From the NCBI GenBank assembly GCA_036971615.1, contig JAYKKR010000011.1:930001-994000 (forward strand): DNA of 64,000 bases, written 5' to 3'. Positions 58,301-64,000 of the stretch are shown here, one piece after another. The stretch is from Amyloporia xantha. Taxonomy: Eukaryota; Basidiomycota; Agaricomycetes; Polyporales; Adustoporiaceae. The notes under the pieces are model-generated. The model was not told where the DNA came from. It searched no databases and saw only the letters and a program-made list of their open reading frames with translations. Position numbers and translations under genes: made by a program. Each line of letters opens with the position of its first letter. Positions within the stretch are counted from its first letter, which is position 1.

Positions 58301-60077
58301 CAGGTGAGGGATTAGAACAAAGAAGCCTACTAAACGTGCGAGAACATACATTCAGGGAACTCGGCCAGTGGCTTTCCGAGATTCTTGAATCGCCGCATAA
58401 TGTCTGCCAGACTCGCTGCAGTCCAGAAGTACTGCTGCTTGAGGCGCAACTCCTTTCCAACTGCACAAGGCGATGAAATCAGATTTTTCAGTTTATAGAA
58501 CGGGAAGAGAAATGCGTACAGGTGGTGTGATCGTTCGGGTAGAGCACAGATGTGATCGCTGCGGCACTGTTCGACGACTCCACGGCGCGCTCGTAGTCGC
58601 CAGCTAGCCATTCGTTGAGTCCAAACCCGAGACAGCTGGGTCACGACAGATCACGCACCGTTGAAGCTCTGCAAGTCGAACCCTCTCTTGGGCTTGCTCT
58701 CCCACAGCCTCAAGTTGTTTGTGCTCTTCGTCTCATATCCCGGAATCATCGTATCGTACGCCATCGCCACGACCTCCTGCCCACCACTCCACACCGCCTT
58801 CATCCCCTCCAGCCTCTCTGCATGCCCGTAGAACCTCACCTCATACGAGACGTCCAGCCGCAGCAGCTCCCACGGGTTATCATGCTCGAGCCACGGGTCG
58901 GGCGCCTCCAGCTGGCTCCCGTCGGGGCTGATCAACTGCTGGAATATCCCGTACTTGTACCGCAGCCCGTACCCCCACACCGGCAGCTCCTGGGACGCCG
59001 ATGAGTCGAGATAGCATGCCGCAAGCCGCCCGAGACCGCCGTTCCCGAGCGCCGCGTCGCGCTCCTGCTCGAGCAGGTCTTCCAGACGGAACCCGAGCTG
59101 CGAGATGCCCTCTTCGTACTTAGGCTTCAGTCCGAGGTTGAGAAGCGCGTTGTCGAGGGTCCGCCCCATGAGGAATTCGAGGGACAGGTAGTACGCCCGC
59201 TTCGGTTCTTTGCGCGTGTAGTGCATTTGCGTGTCATTCCAGTTCAGCTGTGACGGAGTTAGAACTACGTGAAAAATAGTATGCATTGTGGACGCACGAT
59301 GAGGTTATCGCGGACAGACAGGGCAGCTGCTTGGTAGGCACCGAGGTCATCCAGGTTGTAGGCCTGGCGGGCTAGCGAGGTCTGAACATGGTTCACCATC
59401 GACTTTGCGATGGAGGGCACATCTATGGAGAGCACACAGAGTAAGAAAGGTCAGCACACTGACTCCAGTTCCTGAGACGCCCCCTTGCATAGTCAAACTT
59501 ATGTAGAATTCCATGTTCAGGAAGCGCGGTACTGTAAGGAATCGCAGATAGAGTAAATCCTGGAGCAAAGAGCACTGAGCACTGAGCACTGAGCAGATAC
59601 GCGATGCCCAATGCTCAGATCTCCGAGAGATTCGGATTGGTAAAACGCTCATGCTGATTCTTCGCCTATAGCCCCGCCGGCAGAGTCTTTGACCCGCTCA
59701 GCACGAAACCTTCGTTCGATCAACCCCGCATCCGCCCATTTAGAAAGTAGCATCTATGTGCATGATATCCTTCGCTCTGAACGAATATCGATATGGACCA
59801 GAGACGATACGACACGAGTACTGGATATTCCGTGTGAAGATGCTCACCGCTATCAAGCCCCCGCATAGCTTCCTTCCACACCTTCTCGTTCCCCTTCGGC
59901 CACTTCTCGTTCCCCGTCGCATCCTTCTCTGGGGTATAGCCTAGAAACACAGTCTTCAATCTAACATCCCTGCCGCTGTGAGATCGATTTACCTGTAAGA
60001 GAGCGAACATGTCTTCTGCGAGTGGAGCTAGGTGCACCGGGTTTGCCGATGACCGTCGGGTCGATGGTGGAGGTCAT
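55308..60077 (-). CDS. GPH1: Glycogen phosphorylase
   Basis: A cytosolic PLP-dependent enzyme that releases glucose-1-phosphate from glycogen. The start is ATG 60075-60077 ([14 protein letters not shown]), spliced to [17 protein letters not shown]. Diagnostic blocks: [78 protein letters not shown], and the pyridoxal-phosphate site [11 protein letters not shown] with its lysine. The C-terminus is [19 protein letters not shown]. Introns number more than ten. In the segment after the PLP lysine, MKFCLNGG replaces the usual MKFALNGA, a conservative change in the active-site loop. No frame break was noted. The N-terminal [11 protein letters not shown] offers a Ser/Thr near basic residues that might be a phosphorylation site; that is inference. 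Length about 860-880 residues, normal for the family. Confidence 0.92.
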
Positions 60078-61164
60078 ACTGTTCCCTCGTCCGTCGAAAG
60101 GACAGATTAAGAGTACGCCCACTGTCTGTGGGTCAGGTAAAGCATCGCAGCTAACCCCTCCGCCATCTTATACGATTCGATCAGACCTGGCCCCTGTGAG
60201 CACGAAGACCCGTGAACGCTCGTCTATCTAGAGCCACCCCGGCCGCTCCATTCGAGCCCCAGATCAGACATTCGACGACTTCACCCGCTTGTGACATTTC
60301 AACGTGCCTCATTCGTCGTCATTTCGTTATTCGGCGGGAGCCTCTGATAGGCTGCGGGAGGCGGCGAAGTGCTCTGTAAAGGCGACTCGTGATGATTTGT
60401 ATTGGGTTCTATCCTGCATCTGCGCTTCGGAGGCAATCATGATAACTACGAAGGGACATGCAGGGGTCAGCTGCGAGATGCAGGGGATCCGCATCACAGA
60501 ATGGGGGTTAGCTTGGTAGGGGTGGGGCGGATCCAAGGTAAGATTGGTTAACTTCCTTTTAAATTGCTCCCAGCCGGTGTCGTTGCCGGGCGGTCTCCAG
60601 GGCCTAGATGCGTCAACAGACAGCACGCATACATATGTATATTGCAGATGTACAACAGATGTATGAAAAAAGTGAGCGAGGCTGCAGCTGTTGTGTGCTG
60701 GTGATTCAGAGTAGTACCGGTCGAGAGTCGAGAATCGCTAGTGGACGACCGGGACATACAGTGTCAAACAGACTACCGACTCGACGATACAGTGATCCCT
60801 GAGCTTTGGACTCTCCAACAGCGACAGATAACCATCTTGCTATGCAACACTGCAAAGACGAGAACAATTGCTCATCCGATCAAACTCCATAGGTGTATGA
60901 TCGGAGTGTTCTCACTTGATGGACTGGAACACAGTACAGCACCAGACTTTCAGCCATTTAACACGGATCAATGACCAAGTTATCGAATAGATTTAGGCTA
61001 GATATACCAAGCATAGAATCAACGTCAACATCAAAAGACAGAACTATGCATGTAATCAGCAACAGCGCATATACTGAATGATACCTAAGATAAATGGTCC
61101 ACGATCACCCACCCTGGTGGTCCTGAGTGTTGATACGTTCCCTAGTGCCGCAATCTTCAGTGTG
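60078..61164. other. Upstream of phosphorylase; no gene
   Basis: Promoter of the phosphorylase gene and 3' flank of the RRM gene. Short open frames only. Confidence 0.4.
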
Positions 61165-62900
61165 TTACGCCGAAGACACGGGCAGAGGGAGCATCGATGG
61201 CGGGCGACGCGCATATTCAAGAGTCAACCGCAAACCCGGCTTGACTTCTTGTCCACGCAGCTCCTCCATCGCGTGCATAGCCTGTGCCACTGTATTAAAT
61301 CGGATGAACGCAGACCTCAGCTTCGAATTGGTGAGCGCGCGGTTGTCTGCGAATCGAGTAAATGGGGATGACAGAAACATGCGGAAAATGGCGGGATCAG
61401 ACAATAGAACACGTACGGAGAGCGAAAAAAAACGACGCACGGAATTTGACGAACGTTATGTTCGCGGCATGCGACCCAAACAGCGCGCGCACATCGAGAT
61501 GATCGCCCTCTACGGCGGGCGTGAACAACGTGTGGAACGGAGGATAGTCATTGCGCACGGTCGGCGGCGCGTAATCGATGAGCACATCCTTTTTGCCCCA
61601 GAGCTTCAGCGGGCGTTCTTTGTGCTCTTCCATAATCCGCTTCGCTTCCAACAGCGTCGCGAAGTCAACATGTGCATACGAGTTTGGGCGATCGTCTCTG
61701 TAGTGCGCTGCCATGATATCATTGCGTTCATTAGACACAGAGTGAGCATCGACATGAAGTCCGTCACTCACTGAGCCTGATCGCCTCGCACGTCCCTATG
61801 CCCTGGAATAGATCACGGACATCATCCTCCGTGGCCCGGGAAGGCATGCCGCCAACCCACAACGTCTTGTTCGGCGGATAGTTTTTGCGGAAGCTCCTCT
61901 CCAGCTGACTATCTTTTGTCTCGTCTCTCGTCATAACGCGAGGCTGTCCGGTCGGGGCGCGGGCAAAGGCAAGGAAAACCGTACGTCCCTGTAGCTGGAG
62001 CGGTCTCTCCCACTGCCTGTCCAACACCGTCTGCGCGTCATTTACGGACTCAAAGTCGACATGCGCGAACCCCCGCTTGTTCCCGGCCTCGTCAAAATCT
62101 ACCAGTCGTGACGTATCAGTGAGAATCATGGCATGCCAGCACGACTGAGCACAGGGGAACGCAAGCTCACCAACGCGCACGCGCTCGATCTTGCCATAGG
62201 ACCCTAGCAATTGATGGATATCCTTGTCGTCCGCAGAATACGGCAGATTGCCGACATATAGCGACTTGTTCGGCGTCGCCTCTCTCTTGGCCTCGCGATA
62301 CCCCTGCCGGGATTCAGCGTAGTCGAGATTGAGGTGACGTTGGTGCAAGAAGAACGGATTCCGCTCGTGACGTCGCATAGCCTTTTGCGCGTTCAAAGTC
62401 GAAGTGTACTCGACGTGGGCAAAGCCCCTATTCTGTCCCGCGGTGGTTAACTCTGCAATGCTCCAACGTTCAATATGTCGTTTCTGGACGAGAATAGAGA
62501 GATGCTCACTCATTCGTACTGATACATCACCGAAACGGGAGAAGAGACTCTTAATCTCCTCTTCTGTCGTCCATGGGTACAGATTGCCTATGAACAGTGT
62601 GTTCGTCGCTTCTTTGTGTCTGGTTTTGGTGTCAGGCGGTCCCTCTGCATCCGCCTCTTCCTCTGCACGTTCGGCATTTTCTGCGACCAAAGCGCTAGGT
62701 TCGCTGTCCCGAGGAACATGAGTGCTGGTAGAACGCAAGCCTTCAGAGGCCGTTTGCGCCTGCGTGACGCTCATGTAGCGAATGGGTTTAGGTGCACGAA
62801 TAAGTGTTCTGGACGCAACAGACCCGCTCGAGAGAGTGAGACATCGCCTAGAGGACGCTGCGACATGGCGGGTCTGTGCACGAAGTAAGTTTGCGAACAT
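61165..62900 (-). CDS. Multi-RRM RNA-binding protein, probably mitochondrial
   Basis: At least four RNA-recognition motifs. RNP2-type: NTLFIGNLYP, KSLYVGNLPY, KTLWVGGMPS and HTLFTPAVEG. RNP1-type: NRGFAHVEY, KRGFAHVDF, SYAHVDF and RSAFIRF. I place the start at ATG 62898-62900 because the longer frame begins with a non-ATG codon just after a stop. The resulting N-terminus, MFANLLRAQTRHVAASSRR then CLTLSSGSVASRTLIRAPK, is Arg/Ser-rich without acids, a typical mitochondrial presequence. An acidic linker (ERAEEEADAEGPPD) precedes RRM1. Introns split RRM1, RRM2, RRM3 and RRM4. It probably binds mitochondrial transcripts. I do not recognise a specific named orthologue. Confidence 0.78.
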
Positions 62901-63573
62901 CGCACTACCAGCAGATTTCGTACTGAAAAGTTTGGAAGAGGTCTGCGACGACGCTGAGACAGATATTGCATGAGACAATCATGAAGGAGCACACCTGAGA
63001 TTTACTTCTTCCAGTGACGAAAGGCAAGTTTTCTAGTCGCTTGAATTGACTGGCCAGGGAATTGTAGTGTCCTGAATCCTGTCTGAGCCCCAATCACGAA
63101 AACCGTCGCGGCTCGAGTCAATCTCGCTTCAGCTCACACCAGGTAAGGGTAGAAGCTGGGGACACGGCGTTGCAGAGTACTTACTAGTATACTATATAGG
63201 TCCGCTGGAAAGTATTTAGCTGCAGAGTGCAATATTTGCTTACGTACATGTAATTCTCAGGCCTCAAATTGAGCGCTACTTATCATTTATGCCACTGACT
63301 CCCTTCAGTAAAATTGGTCAAGTCATCTCTTGGGTTTAGTCTTAGCTCTTATAGCTCGAATCATGAATGGACTTGTGGTTGCCTAGGATTGTTGGTCCGA
63401 TTTTCACAAAGTCTGGTGCTTTTTTCGGCTTCACCTGACTTTGGCATGGGTGGGATTACTGCGGCTGCGCTTTCTTGTCCGTCGCAAATCTTATCCTCCA
63501 GCTATTCTCAACCTCGAGAAGACCTTGAAGTTCAAACCAGTCCTCACGATTCGCCTCTGTATCTGTGACCGTC
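62901..63573. promoter_or_regulatory. Divergent promoter region
   Basis: About 670 bp between the divergent RRM gene and the gene starting at 63574. No RNA gene or clear TATA box is seen. Confidence 0.4.
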
Positions 63574-64000
63574 ATGGTTATACTTGACGAGAAGACGGTG
63601 GTCGCACCTCCCCCACCATACTCTGCAGCAGGCCCTTCTAACCTTCCGCCTTTCCCACACGAACACAACTATGCCACTTTAATAACTCTGCCTTCCAGTC
63701 TATTACTTCGAATAGTCCACGAATTATTTCCGCAGGGGCAACCTGAAGGACAGCGCCAGATATTGTACTGGCTTACGATCAGTCTCCGGTGTGTCAATCG
63801 TGCCCTGTACGTTGGTGAGCACCTCGGCGCTTTTGGGCATTAGACACATACGCTAATCCAGCCATGAAGCATGCATGCACGTCTTGCGATCAGCCTATTT
63901 GCCCGCGTACAAGCTGCTCATTCGCGCGCCCTACACCTCTGACCCCTTTCCCGGCCCCGACCCTGACCAGCCGGAGTCATCCTCCCCGGTACAGCCCCTC
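63574..64000 (+). CDS. Conserved basidiomycete protein of unknown function, 5' part
   Basis: Starts at ATG 63574 (MVILDEKTVVAPPPPYSAAG) with a PPPPY motif. It continues TLPSSLLLRIVHELFPQG and LTISLRCVNRALYV. A GTGAGC donor at 63816 and an acceptor near 63867 join it to ACMHVLRSAYLPAYKLLIRA then PYTSDPFPG, and it runs off the window. The block ACMHVLRS.YLPAY is one I associate with conserved agaricomycete proteins without assigned function. The lead resembles an F-box-like helix (LPSSLLLRIVHEL), so a ubiquitin-ligase adaptor role is possible but not shown. The gene is truncated by the window edge only. Confidence 0.6.

Noticed and set aside
1..64000. CRISPR arrays, bacterial operons, rRNA or tRNA genes
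   Set aside because: The DNA is clearly eukaryotic nuclear. The repeats seen are transposon-terminal or simple repeats, and I could not identify any tRNA or rRNA by eye.

Overview
The window looks like nuclear DNA of an agaricomycete (mushroom-forming basidiomycete). The genes are dense and intron-rich, with introns mostly of about 50-60 nt and GT..AG borders. The families present (F-box/LRR, BTB, Msb1, an XPG-like nuclease, KDZ transposase, TET/JBP oxidase) fit that group. Gene models were assembled by hand from reading frames and splice signals. Family names come from recognised motifs, not from database searches.

Layout. 1-10 kb is sparse: an F-box gene with an in-frame stop, an intact F-box gene, a small HMG-box gene without a visible start, and the 3' piece of an XPG-like nuclease gene. 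10.08-27.84 kb is one large DNA transposon with long inverted terminal repeats built from 86-bp units. It carries, in order: a small orphan gene, a KDZ-family transposase with a CxC2-type cysteine cluster, a complete TET/JBP 2-oxoglutarate/Fe(II) dioxygenase (the nucleic-acid base oxidase superfamily), an HMG-like protein gene, a Zn2Cys6/coiled-coil protein gene, and a proline/serine-rich repeat protein gene. The 5' piece of the XPG-like gene lies just beyond the right end, so the element has split that gene. 30-37 kb is mostly empty, with an AT-rich island around a small orphan gene.

37-64 kb is ordinary gene space: a stand-alone thioester-reductase-like protein, an alpha/beta-hydrolase relic, MCD4 (GPI ethanolamine phosphate transferase 1), a mitochondrial 2-oxodicarboxylate-type carrier with two microexons, a UBE2S-like E2, a hairpin MITE, a BTB protein, SRP9, an Msb1-domain protein, glycogen phosphorylase, a probably mitochondrial RRM protein, and the start of another gene.

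The main discovery is the transposon. Its TET/JBP gene and three cargo genes read through intact, whereas the transposase and the HMG-like gene have single-base frame breaks, several of them in homopolymers. The hexamer CGCCAT/ATGGCG is strongly over-represented throughout the element, in exons, introns, spacers and terminal repeats, which suggests a dispersed recognition word or an unusual mutational history. KDZ elements carrying TET/JBP genes are known from basidiomycetes. The complete cargo set, the dispersed word and the interrupted nuclease gene are the new points here.
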